Source of the DNA: Adiantum capillus-veneris
Lineage: Eukaryota; Streptophyta; Polypodiopsida; Polypodiales; Pteridaceae
Direction of reading: 5' to 3'
Assembly (NCBI GenBank): GCA_014529385.2
Contig: CM043944.1
Location: 169,643,740-169,707,739 of the forward strand
Length of the DNA stretch: 64,000 bases
The notes beneath the pieces are model-generated. The model saw only the letters and a list, made by a program, of their open reading frames with translations. It made no database searches and had not been told where the DNA came from. Numbering within the stretch: position 1 is the first letter of the stretch; each line of letters begins with the position of its first letter. The position numbers were made by a program, and so were the translations under genes. This document shows positions 36,419-48,033 of the stretch, in pieces.

Positions 36419-36849
36419 GATCTCAAGGTCAAAAGCACTAGCTAAGAATAGAGTGAAGCAAGGAGAGACAAGTTCGTGCATGTTCGTAGTTTTTTTTTTT
36501 TTTTTGAGGACACGGATTTCGACACGTTATTTAGAGACTCTAAAAAGAAGCTTGGCTCCCAAGAAAAGAGTCCTAAACTAAGCTCCTCCTCCCTTTTTTA
36601 AAAGAAAGACTCTTTCTTTCCTAAAAACAAGTCTTTGCTCTTTGGTGGTCAACTCTCCCACTTACCATTCAATTTTTACATTTAATTTGACCATCCAAAC
36701 AGTATCTAACCAAGTAATGAAAACTGTAGCTTACTACGATACACAGTAACATCCCGACATAATTATGTCTTTCCAAAAGTTCGACAAAATAGATATTGAA
36801 AGTTATTTTTCTTAATTTTAAAATAAACCCAAAAATTGAGAATCTTACA

Positions 36850-36861
36850 TCCTCCCACACC
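36850..36861 (-). other. Polypurine tract of the chromovirus
   Basis: The minus strand reads GGTGTGGGAGGA directly against the 3' LTR start (TGTAAG). Confidence 0.75.
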
Positions 36862-36869
36862 TGAAAAAT

Positions 36870-38300
36870 TTGAGGTGTCCTCACCTCGACATTAAGTCAG
36901 GATAATTTAGTTTCATTACATCGTCACGTTCTTAAGTGGCATCTTCCTGAGGATACGGTGACCATTTAACAAGGTGTTTAATAATGGTACGATTACGTAG
37001 AGGCTTGATTCTCATTTGAAGTATCTCTTTGGGATATACTTCAAAAGTTCCGTCGGTGGATGTAGATAATAGAAAGTCATCAAGAATATGTTGTGGATCA
37101 GGTACATACCTCTTGAGCAAGTTGACGTGAAAAACATCATGTACCTTTATGTGTGGTGGTAACAAGAGTCTGTAAGCTTGGTCATTAATTCGTTCTGTGA
37201 TTACAAAAGGTCCACAATATCTTGCACTTAGCTTTTTACTCTCACCCATTGATAAAGAACTACATTTGGGTTTCACTCTCAAGAATACCATATCGTCTTC
37301 TTCAAAAATTTTGATAAATCGTTTCGGATCAGCGTAACTTTTCTGTCTATCTTAAACAGTCTTAATATCTTGTCGTATAAGATCGGTTTGTAGTTGCATT
37401 TCATCCAACATTTCTTTGGATGCTTGAACTCATATGAGAGGGTCTGTCCATTTGAGTGGAGTAAGACACTCTTGTCCATACAATGCTTGAAAAGGAGACA
37501 TTCCAATCGAGCGTTGGAATGATGAGTTATACGCAAATTCAACCAAATACAAATACCTGGTCCATTTATTATGTTCATGCATACAATAAGCTCTCAACAT
37601 GTCTTCAATGATTTTATTTGTTCTGTCTTTCTGCCCATCAGTTTGAGGATGATAAGCAGTACTAAAGGCTAAATGGATCCCTGTAGCTGAGAATAATGCT
37701 TTTCAAAAATTAGAGGTGAACTTCGCATCACGATAAGATATTATCCTTCAAGGTAGACCATGATACATAAAAACGCCTTTTCAAGAAGACTTGAGCTATG
37801 TCCTTAGCTATAAATGTTGTCTTGACTGAAAATAAATGGGTTATTTTTGTAAGCATATCAACAACCACAAAAATAGAATCATATCCCAGAGATGTAGGAA
37901 GTCCTGTAATGAAATCCATAGAGATCCATTCCCACTTTATTTGTGGAGCATCAATAGGTTGAAGATTACTGGGATATCAAATTCGCTCAGCTTTAATATG
38001 CTGACATGTTAAAAATCTTGTAACATAGTTCGACACATCACGCTTTAGTCCTGGCCAAAAGAAACTCTTTCTTATGGTAGAGTAAGTCTTAATGTATCCT
38101 GGATGTCCTGCGATAGGTATATCATGAGCTTTTTGCAGTATCTAAAGTTTGATTTCAGCTTGATTTGGAATACAAAGATGATTACCAAAGTAAAGTTCAT
38201 CATCTTCAACATGAAAGCCTTTGATTTGCCTTTCCTACTTCTCTGTGCGATTATTTAGGTTTCTTAAGTATTAGATTCTTAAGTAATACGGATTGTTAGT
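36870..38300 (-). pseudogene. pol: Chromovirus integrase and chromodomain
   Basis: The zinc-binding start reads HPGYIKTYSTIRKSFFWPGL (near 38090), with TCQHIKAE after it. The core starts WISMDFITGLPTSLGYDSIF (D of the triad, about 37920-37860). Frameshifts near 37770 and 37310 break the core, but VEFAYNSSFQRSIGMSPFQA-like readings persist near 37500. The C-terminal part (37291-36932) has KLSARYCGPFVITERINDQA and a chromodomain ending IIKHLVKWSPYPQEDAT, then a stop where Trp is usual. The chromodomain guides integration into methylated-histone chromatin in this clade. Confidence 0.88.
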
Positions 38301-38547
38301 CATACCTTCTCGAATAAAGTCAATTAGATAAGTAGTAGAAGTTGTGACAGTTGCTACCGTACTCTTCCTGCTCAAGGCATCAACCACCAGATTTTCCTTC
38401 CCAGGTTACACTCGATTCTAAAATCATATTCACATAACAACTCCATCCATCTTCTCTATCTCGTAGATTAAGATCAGGTTGGGTGTAGATCTACTTTAGG
38501 CTTCTATGGTCGGTATGTAGTTCAAATATCCTTCCAAGAAGATAATG

Positions 38548-39801
38548 TTACCATAATTTAAGAGCATGCACAACGGCCAATAATTCCAAGTAATGTGTAG
38601 GATAATTCAACTCATGTATACGTAACTTACGAGATTCATAAGCTACTGGTTTTACTTCTTGAGACAGAACGCTACCAATAATTGCTTGTCCACTCGCATC
38701 AGTGAGTACAGTGAATGCCTTTGAGAAGACTGGAAGCTGTAGTATTGGAGCATTCACCAAAGCTTCTTTGTGTTTTTCAAAACCAACTTGAGCACGTTCA
38801 TTCCAAGTAAACATTTTTGCTTTCTTAAGCGTATTAGTCAATGGAGATGAAATCTTAGCGTAACCTTCAATAAATGTGCGATACCATCCTGTCAAACCAA
38901 GAAAGCCACGTACTTTTTGTAATTATTTCGGTGTAGGACAAGCTTTGACAGCTTCAATCTTACTTGGGTCAATAGAAACACCATCTTTGGATACAATAAA
39001 TCCCAGATATTCCACCTTGTCAATGAAAAAGGTGCATTTGCTATGTTTGGCATAAAGTTGATTTTGACGGAGAAGTTCAAGTACTCGCCGCATATGTTGT
39101 TCGTGTTCTTCTGTGTTTCTTGAGTAAACCAGGATATCATCAAAGAATACAAGAACAAATCATCAAGATGTTCTCGAAACATGTCTATCATAAGATGATA
39201 AAAAGTTGCAGGAGCGTTAGTAAGTCCAAAAGGCATAACTGTAAATTCATAATGTCCGAAACGAGTATTAAATCCAGTCTTTGGTATGTCCTCCTCCTTG
39301 ATTTGGATTTGGTAATACCCTGACCTAAGATCAATCTTTGTGAAGATAGAAGATCCATGTAATTGATCAACTAATTCATCAATCCTTGGTATTGCATACT
39401 TATTCTTGACTGCTACCTGGTTCAATCTATGATAATTAATACAAAGACGTAAAGTACCATCCTTCTTCCTATTAAAGAGACAGAGTACTCCATGGAGAAA
39501 CACTAGGTCGAATGAAGCCTTGTTCAAGAAGTTGTGTTAATTGCTCCTTGAGTTCCACAAATTCGGGTACTGACATCTTGTAAGGTCTACGAGCAACTGG
39601 TTGAGCTCCTGTAGTAAGCTCTATTGCATGATCAACATCACGCCTCGGTGATAGATGAGAAAGTTCTTTGAAAAATACATCATCAAACTCTGTTATCCAT
39701 TCAGGTTCAGGTGAATCTATCTTCTTCTCTTTAGGGTTAAGCTTTACTGCGTAAATCCTCTCTTTCTTCCTATGACTCTTCATAAGTTTGGTAAAGTTCA
39801 T
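38548..39801 (-). pseudogene. pol: Chromovirus reverse transcriptase and RNase H
   Basis: RT segments: LTTGAQPVARRPYKMSVPEF (about 39640), [20 protein letters not shown] and [40 protein letters not shown], then [10 protein letters not shown], where the F/YxDD box is broken by a frameshift near 39150 (the other frame gives FFDDILVYS). RNase H (38895-38548): [18 protein letters not shown] with the first Asp, and [15 protein letters not shown] with the Glu. The domain order RT-RH-IN confirms Ty3/gypsy. Indels and stops make it inactive. Confidence 0.9.
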
Positions 39802-39811
39802 TAGTTTGAGC

Positions 39812-40210
39812 TTAGGCTTTCCCCTTTTTTCCAGTAACTATAACTCTAGCGTCTTGATCATTTTGAAAAGTCAATGGATCATCTCTACAATGTATGTGAG
39901 CATCGTTGATTTTAAGCCAATCCATCCCTAGGATTCCATCATAAATTCCAATGGGTAAGACTTTGAAGTTTGCAGAAGTATTATGACCATCCAAAGAAAA
40001 ACTCAAATTATCCACTAAAGTAGAAGATCTAACCTTCCTACACGTAGCTAATTCTACTGTAAGGTCTGTATCAGGGTGTTCATTCAGAATGAGGTTTCTG
40101 ATGCACTTAGGAGATATGAAATAATGGGTACTTCTTGAATCAACCAATAGGGTAAAATGGTTACCTTGATACTCCGTTGGGGTTTGAATAACTGAAAATT
40201 TTTCATTCAC
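39812..40210 (-). pseudogene. Chromovirus aspartic protease with altered active site
   Basis: HFTLLVDSRSTHYFISPKCI carries D-S-R-S where retroviral-type proteases have D-S-G-A/S. The expected second half is present (VLPIGIYDGILGMDWLKIND, the I-L-G-M-D-W motif). The Gly-to-Arg change in the catalytic loop should abolish activity. The frame is open for 133 codons, so the loss may be recent relative to the indels elsewhere. Confidence 0.85.
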
Positions 40211-41532
40211 TCCTTGATGTTCAATTGTAGCATGAACATACGCGTTTGCCTGATTTCCTTCACCTCTAGCCCCTTGAGCTCTGTTATCTTGAGGTCTTCC
40301 CTCAGGTCTTTGATTTCCCGCTCCTCCTGGATGAAGTTGATGATTAACATTCCCATTGTTGTTATTGCTGGCAGGTGGCCCATTTCGAACAAAAGGCGGA
40401 TTTCTTGGTCTAAAATTCCCCTGGTTTTGAGGCGATCTCTGGTTTTGGTTAAAGTTCTATTGATTGAAGTTCCTCTGAACTTGCAATGGCCTGGGTCTAA
40501 AGTTTCCATAATTCCGATTCGGATTGAAATTTCTACGTTCATAATTGTCCACCACTCTTGTGAAGCTTGAGTTGTTAAAGGGACAATCCCTGGATTGATG
40601 ACCAGGATCAAAACAAGTGTAGCATAAATGATCTTGTCTACCTTTTATACGTAAGAATCTCTCTCTTCTTTGTTGTGGAGTTCCAGATCTTTGTTCCTCC
40701 TCTGGACGAGGTCTTTTGATTTCATGAGCAGAAACAGGTTCCGGTTTCCTCTTTCCGGTAGTAGATAACTCTATGTCAATGGGTTTTCCTGCATCAAGGA
40801 CATCTGCAAAATTAGTAAGGCAAAGACTTTGGAGCCTAGTCTTCATAGGATTATGTAGCCCTAACACGAATCAAGCTACCTTAACCTCTTGAGTCATCCC
40901 TACTGGAGCATACTTGACAAGGGTTAAGAAATGCTGGCAGTATGATTCTAGATCTTTGGTCCCCTGAGTACAATCAAGAAACTCATTCATTCGGTCTGAA
41001 TGAGTTAAGAAATGCTGGTAGTATGATTCTAGATCTTTGGTCCCCTGAGTACAATCAAGAAATGAGCATACTTGACAAGGGTTAAGAAATGCTGGTAGTA
41101 TGATTCTAGATCTTTGGTCCCCTGAGTACAATCAAGAAACTCATTCATTCGGTCTGAATGATAAACTTTGTTTTGATATTCTTCTTAAGTTGAGTCTTAA
41201 GATAATCCCAAGTTGCAGCATTAGGATCAACATTGTTCTTTGTGCAATGGTCTCTCCACCACGCTTGGCTGTTTTTTCTAGTTTGAACTTAGCGATGATA
41301 GCCTTGTTCACTGCCAATGAGTGAGCCAAATCAAAGTAGTCATCCATGTGCTCAATCCAATCTTCAAGAATCTTGCCTACATCTTTGCCTTCCCCACTAA
41401 AATTCCCAGGTTGAGACTTGCGAAGCATAGCATCAATGTCTTTATTGATGATGGTGTGTTGAGGAACAATAGGTGCATTTGCGTTAGCAGCAGTCGCATT
41501 TCTTCTAAGAGGCACGGTAACTTACTGCACCA
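40211..41532 (-). pseudogene. gag: Chromovirus gag with internal triplication
   Basis: A likely start is the ATG at 41532, followed three codons later by TAA, which a C-to-T change of CAA would explain. MPLRRNATAANANAPIV follows. The matrix/capsid part has FSGEGKDVGKILEDWIEHMD. A CCHC knuckle (CYTCFDPGHQSRDC) lies near 40580-40625, in an Arg/Asn-rich tail. At 40905-41155 a unit containing GACCAAAGATCTAGAATCAT (minus strand) appears three times, repeating LDCTQGTKDLESYYQHFLT in the protein. Later parts are frameshifted. Confidence 0.85.
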
Positions 41533-41710
41533 TATCAACCAAGGTCACACTTAGCAAAATATCCTATTTCACTTGAAGTCACTTAAATCAATTTGAATAG
41601 TTGTTTAAGATAAGGTGAGAAGCAATTTGGAGAAGGAATAATAAATCAATCAAATTTTGATATCACAAAACTTTGGTTTTTCAAAAGTCTACAAGGTTTT
41701 TCGAAAGTTT

Positions 41711-43573
41711 CTAATAAATCCTAGTGGCTCTAACATAATGTACTTGGTAGTATCCATTGTGACATCCTTCCACCAATGGAGCATAGTTGTCCCATTCTTT
41801 CAATATGTCTGATGGTTGATTCCAATAGTTCTTTACGATCTTTGGCTGGAACATCTCTTCATTGGCGTGTGAGTCATACCATTCTTGAGTAAGAGATTTT
41901 TTTGTTACAAGAACCCCCATTTCAATGTGGATAATCACCTTCCTATACCCGAAGTGAAGAAAACAGATTCCTTTGGAAACACGTCCGGTGTGTCCCATCC
42001 AACTGAGTTGTGGATATTTTCACAATCCACAAGGCACTGAGGTCTTTTGTAGGCATTGTATAAAATCTTTAAATTGCGAGGGTTGTGATTAATGACCTTC
42101 CAAATAAGTCAAAGAATAACTTCCAAGGGATTGGACTATAGGAATGTCGATCATTGTTCTCGCACTGTCGCCCCCATACATTAAACATAACAATGTTGAA
42201 ACACCCCGTAGCCATCACTAAGGGTAATATGTTTCTAGCTATCCATATTTCCTTTGTTGGTCTTAATGTAAGCTCATACGCATTTATATACAATATTTTG
42301 GTTTGTGACCATAATTTCCTTTCCAACTTAGAATGTATCCACTCGATACACCCAACAGGTGAAGGTTTCGGTTGAGGTATTCTAAACTCGGGATTCTGTG
42401 CAGCATAGTGATACCAAGCTTTGAAAGTATCTGGTACAATGAAATCCGTAGATATCAACGTTTTTATTTCTTCCCCGTTATGCATTGTAGTGACAAGTCT
42501 TTGTACTTCCACTCTAGTTTGGAAATGCTCTTCCACCATAAGGCGAGAGAGTATATCCGCCCATATCCCTGAAGGTAAGATGTCAATCATCTACACACAC
42601 ACCCCATCACTCATGTCAGTTAGAAGGATAAAACCAAGATTCAAACTCAAGTATTATATCCTCAAATAATATGTGTTATATAAAAACCAAATTTTTTTAT
42701 TTTTTATGTTTATAACTATAGAAGATCAAGAAGGTACATAGTGTTTCTTGGGAGATACATAAATACGAAAGGGTCCAATGAACCAATTCTTGGTTCCTAC
42801 AACTAAGGTTCTACCCCTATATTTGTTCAAATCACGGGTGTCAAAGTTTAGGACTTCAACTTGTGCACTAAAAGTCATGTCTTTCTCTTTATACCATTCT
42901 TTCCCCCGCGACATATCCCTGGGTGGTAATCCATTAAAACAGTTTGCATGGGCATGTCGTTCATTTACATCATTTTTGTAGAAATATCATTCTACTCAAG
43001 TTCACTGCTATTGGTTGTGCTCAAGCAAAGTCACTAATGCACCTTGGTTTCTCGTAGTTATCGAAGGTAATGATAACATTGTGAGGGTTAAACTTGAGAA
43101 TGGGTCCATAGACTCTATTGAACCAATCCTCGGGTACATAATAGAATTGGTTGCCGCCATTTGACTTCTTCCATATTCTGATTATCACATTCTCACAAAA
43201 GCCGTATCTTTGGTTTAGCATAAGGACCTTTTTACTAAGTATGAGTTCACGACTTGGTATGTCCAAAAGAGAGCATAAGTTAATCTAAAGAACATATCCC
43301 TTGCACTTTAACATCGCCTTCTTGGATCTTTTCCTTCACCCCAAGCTATGGGTTGGTCATGAATCTATTAGGTACTTGTGTTCAATGTTCGGGCTGAGCT
43401 TCAACATATAGCTCCCATGCTACGTAAGTGTTGGGTATAAGGGAATCCCTAGTCCCCTTTGAAACTCGAGTCACTTCAATTCCCCAATGGAGACTAAATC
43501 CAACCGCATAATTGAAAAAGATTCTTTGTGCAAAATCACTTGGGAGTTCATCAAGACAATTAAGAATTTCCAT
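41711..43573 (-). pseudogene. Extra leader gene of unknown function, two tandem related modules
   Basis: Between the chromovirus gag and its primer site, minus-strand coding pieces form two similar modules. The first module has LPSDFAQRIFF at about 43530, SLIPNTYVAWELYVEAQPEH at about 43400, then RYGFCENVIIRIWKKSNGG and VIITFDNYEKPRCISDFA, then VVGTKNWFIGPFRIYVSP. The second has ILPSGIWADILSRL at about 42580, FIVPDTFKAWYHYAAQNPEF at about 42440, then KILYNAYKRPQCLVDCENIH and HFGYRKVIIHIEMGVLVTKK. The shared IPxTxxAWxxYxxAQPE and YxxPxC patterns show internal homology. I do not recognise the family; the LPSD start is weakly F-box-like. Introns or indels separate the pieces. Confidence 0.5.
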
Positions 43574-43900
43574 CTATAATAAAAGAAAGAGAGAAAACTT
43601 AGTACACATGTGAATCAAAACTAAGTTTATGCCTCTTCTATTCATCAAAATTTAGTCTTTATGATTTCATTACAATATTATGGGTGTCTTGGAGCTAATT
43701 CTCTAAATATCCTTTTTAACTCTCATAACAGGGTATTCTCTTAGACCTCTCACGTGACAACGTGGTCTGTAGCTATCCTCTAACCTTTTTTTTCCTATGA
43801 CAGCTCTGCAAGAGCTTCAAACTTCTTGGCAACTTTGGAAATCCTTAACATTTTGGAACGCATGGCCAAGTAGTAGAACATGTCTCCTTGGCCTAGCCAT

Positions 43901-44942
43901 TGTTGGACGGATACACCGCAACGGACGTCAGCATAACGAGAACTCACCTAACATATAATGTCAACTGAGGACGAAGCTCGACCCGTAGGCGCGTGGAAGC
44001 AAGCAAAGGGTGTCAACCTCTACTCAACCGACTAATGACAACTTCCTACAGAGATATCAAATCTATATGCCATCGGTTCTGTGAATGTGAGAGTCTCCTA
44101 TGATGCTACCGCAAGCCAAAAGCCCATTAGACGTTCTCGAAACGTTACGAAACTTGAGGGATATCTTATCAACACAAATAGGCCACTCTCCCTAAGGTCC
44201 GTGACCAAAAAACCTACCCAATACCCTCCGTACAGAAAACGCGTAGGATGTCTGGCCGGTTTTTGCAAGTCGACGTTTCCAAAAACTAAAGTGCCTAATG
44301 TATAGCTCTACTCGCTCTGATCGCGTGTATATGCTGAAATGCAAAAACGGAAAACAGATACTCATCGAGACTCCAAAAGTAGCTCGCGGGTGAATCTGCC
44401 AAAACACAGACAAACGCGCGTGATGTAAGCATCAACATGTATCTCTCCTCGTGGGCAACACACTGTTGCTCTCCATTTGCGATTCGGACCACCGTAGCTC
44501 CTGTAGCACACACACACACTCTCTCACTCTCTCGCAGTCTCCCAACGACACAGAAGATCAGATTATTAGAAGTCTCTTTACAAAGCTTAAGGTTTTGGTT
44601 TATATACTAAACCTTAGAAAACCTAATGTCTGGCCAAGATGACCTGATTTGTCCCTAGGCTTCTATAGAGCTTAATTACAACACTGTGAGCTGGCTTTGC
44701 TCATCCAACAAGAATCTCTGGCCAAAATACAATTGACGACTTAAAATATGAAGTTCCCGTAAACATTACAAAAGCGGCCGTAATGGCTCAAAATAATAAT
44801 AACGGGATATTCGATGATGTCCATGAGCTTGTATCTTCACATTACAGCATCCATCTTCATCTTCATCACTTCATCAACATCTTTATTTGGACTCTTTAGA
44901 GAATCTTTGTGGAAGCGTTGTTGAAAGGTTGACCTTTCAACA
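43901..44942 (-). repeat. 3' LTR of the TR-GAG element
   Basis: Near-identical to 53395-54438. Minus-strand TATA (TATATAAACC, about 44599-44608). Contains the half-palindrome ACGCGTAGGATGTCT at 44239-44253. Confidence 0.92.
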
Positions 44943-44954
44943 CTCTCCCCCTCC
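44943..44954 (-). other. Polypurine tract of the TR-GAG element
   Basis: The minus strand reads GGAGGGGGAGAG directly before the LTR start (TGTTGAAAGG). Confidence 0.75.
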
Positions 44955-46158
44955 GAAGTGTTGTCGTCCCCGACAAGACCCTATGTCTGCAGTGACCTTA
45001 ACGAGTGCTTCATGTTTTGGTGTTGGTTGAAGCTTTTTTTGTTGCAGTTGCTTCTACCAGATGCTTTGTATGTTGTAGAGGTACATTTTTCTTGTAGATG
45101 TAGTGTAGTTGAAGCCATAGCTCTCCCCCTCCGATTGGTTGTTGTAGCGTGAATAAGTCGAGTGAGGTTTGTTGTTGCAGCAAGTCTTTATTTTGGCAGC
45201 TCTCTATTTTTTGTTCTTTGGGTGTCATCCTGCATGTGTACCTGTAAACTTGAAGCCTTTTTGAATTTTTTTCTAGGCCGCTCCCCTTTGATCCTATAGT
45301 TGATGAGCATGTAGTTGTTTGGGGATGTCGTTGGTCTACTTTTCTGTGTTTTAATAAGAAAAATAGTAAAAATAAAATGTGGCGTATATTACAAAATGAA
45401 GGTCTTGGATACCTGGATAAGACTAAGGGGAAAAACCCAGTGGGAAAAAATGCCTTTAGTCACCATTAAATGTTAGGCTATATGTACTTATGTTTGATGT
45501 AACCGAGTTTTGTTGAGTTAAAGTACTTATGGCCATATGGCTACTATTATTGACTGGATATACATTGGATAAGTGTTAGTAGCTTGAAGTTAGAGTCGTT
45601 GTTGTTGAGCAAATGCTTATGAAACCTGTTACCGCTTCGTCGTCGTCATTTTGTTGTGTAAGTGCATGGGTGGAACACAAATCGTGTCAAATGCAAACTT
45701 CCAATGATGGGACATTGTGTATGCTTGCACAGATAAATGCATGGGAAACAATATGCGATGCGAGAGGAGTTTGAATGGGTGCTTCCAGGAGTGAACGTAG
45801 CTAGAGAAGCAAAAATATATTTGACTTCAAGAGGTGCCGTTACTCACAAGAAGGGTTTTTGTCGACGAGGTTTTTTCCAATCTCCTCACTGTGTTCATGT
45901 GCGTGAGTGTTTTCTGGACTACTTTGCCACTCCACCATTTAAAATAGTAGACTTCGACTCTTATGCTCACCTATCCAGCATGAGCGACCCCATTTTACAA
46001 TGTGCTCAACTCTTCCAGCTTGAGCTATAATCTAAATATCTAGACTCATAGACCACAAAAAATATTAAGACATGAAGCTTGGGTTTGACGCTTGCTCATT
46101 TAGTGGCTCAGCTGCAAGACTCTTGACTCTTATGCCATGATTTTTATGGCGACTTGAC
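44955..46158. other. 3' internal region of the TR-GAG element without gene
   Basis: T/G-rich on the plus strand, with no RT or integrase similarity. A short plus-strand frame (45737-46030) is not supported. The absence of pol here defines the element as non-autonomous. Confidence 0.55.
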
Positions 46159-48033
46159 TTACTCTTGGGAGCTTTCGACCAAGAATAGGTTTTGAAATTC
46201 AAAACTCCCATCCTCAAAGAGAGGATTTGTAAAGGACCATACTGGCAATATTGGTTTCTTTTGCCATACCTGGGTGACCTTGGTTGTCAAAATTTCTTTT
46301 TGTTGTTGTTGGTCCCTTGGTTGAGAAGATTGGATTGCTCCATTCTCCGTAACACTTTGTCTATCATGTCTTGACATTTCTTGAGAGCTAGAGATGACTT
46401 CAATCTTCTTTGTTATGTGTTGTTCTTTTGGCACCCATTTGTATCTGCATCGTGTGATTAGCGTGTCTTTGCAGATATCCTTTGCCTGGACTGTGACATT
46501 GTCCTTGATTTTTCCTTCCGTGAAATTGCGATTATTTTCAAGCTGAAGTCGTTTGCTTGAAGAATGTTTACATGGCATCTTTGGTAGCCAGATTCTCCAA
46601 TTTCCTTGATCGTAACCTTGTGCTTGAAGAATTGTAGATGGAACTTCCCATGATGTTTTTGATGTCATATTGAGATGTACAAGAGTGACATTTTTGGGAT
46701 TATTTATCGATGAAGTCCTATGTTGGTATGAAGTCCAGTTGGATTTGAAATTTCTTGCATCCCTTTGGCTAGCCTTGTTGGTTGGTCTCCTTTGGCGATA
46801 TAAATATGAGCTTTGTTGCTTTTGGGGATGCTTTTTGAAACCTTTATCCACCGCATAAGCCGAGGTCTTTGGTTTTGGTAACCAAAGTTTCTTTTGACTC
46901 TCATAATAGCCTTACTCTGCTAAGCTATAGTGGGAGGCTATCCATCCCATGTTTTTACCTTTCATCAATTGTCTAGGATCATTTATCCATATTGGATCCT
47001 TGACCTTTATTTCGTCAGCTTTAATGTAGACCTTTGAAAACCTTTGGTAGCTATGATCTCGCAGTGTAGGGTATTTTGGTTGAAAGATTTTCTTTGGAGT
47101 CTGTATTTCATGTGGAAGCATGTGGTCAGTTGATGTCGAAGCTCTGTCTTGAACTTTTCGGGGTTGGATTGAAGACTCTGATTTAAGGGGATGCTTCTGT
47201 TGGTAGGACATTTGTGGGCTCATTTTGGCTTTGCCTTTGTCGGAAGCCGATAATCTTGGAGCAGTAGTAGGTTGGATTTCTTGAGAGCTAGTCGTGATGA
47301 CCATTGTTGAAAATTCAGGTTCTTCTGCCAATGTTTTTTCCCAGTGCTTGGACAAAATCAAATGTGTACTCATTTTGGAGGAATCCACCACTAGGAATTT
47401 GTCTTTGATTACCTTTGACCGTAGTGTAAGGGTAGCTTTTGCAATCCCTAAACTTGTGACGGCTATTCCATGTGATACAGGAACCTGTACCTGAATTTCA
47501 TACAGTTCTGGCTTATCTAGAAGTAACCACAGCCCATAAGACATGACATTAGTCATGGCAGTGCAATCTATCTCTGCTGTAAAATTGAATTTCAGTTTCT
47601 CATACACATCCAACGAGAATTTAATCTTCTTGTTGGCTGCCAAGTAGCTGATGTCCTCGTTGCGTTCGGTACTTTTCTTGGACTTTTGTGTCTTGAAGGC
47701 TTTGTCATCCTCTTGTATGTTGAACTTATTTGTCATTTGATTGGTTGTAGCATGTCCCAAGTGCTTACTATCTTCTGCAGTAGCTCCTTGTTGGTGTTCG
47801 TTGATAGTTTCTGACTGTGACGCCTTGATTCTTGATTTCAGAAGCTCTCTGTCACTATTTACTTCTTCTAGCACCTGAAGGTCATTCAATGGTGACTTTT
47901 CTTCTTGGAAATGTTTTGAAACTTGTGTAGCAGGATGTTGAGGTTGACTCTCTTCTTGATGCAATGGTCGCCGTGGCCTTTGGTTTCCATTGTTCCATGG
48001 GTTTTTGTAGAGTCTCTTCTCAAAAATATTCAT
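46159..48033 (-). pseudogene. Protease-like second ORF of the TR-GAG element
   Basis: It begins at ATG 48033, overlapping the end of gag by 14 bases in a different (+1) frame. One TAG at 46912-46914 splits an otherwise open frame of about 624 codons; reading past it gives GYYESQKKLWLPKPKTSAYA and more. A CAG-to-TAG change would explain it. The middle (about 47600-47370) has a retropepsin-like fold pattern: FTAEIDCTAMTNVMSYGLW in place of the catalytic D-S/T-G-A loop, and later VVDSSKMSTHLILSKHWEKT like the I-L-G-x-x-W half. The G of DSG/DTG is lost, so catalysis is doubtful. The rest is low-complexity and basic. Confidence 0.6.
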
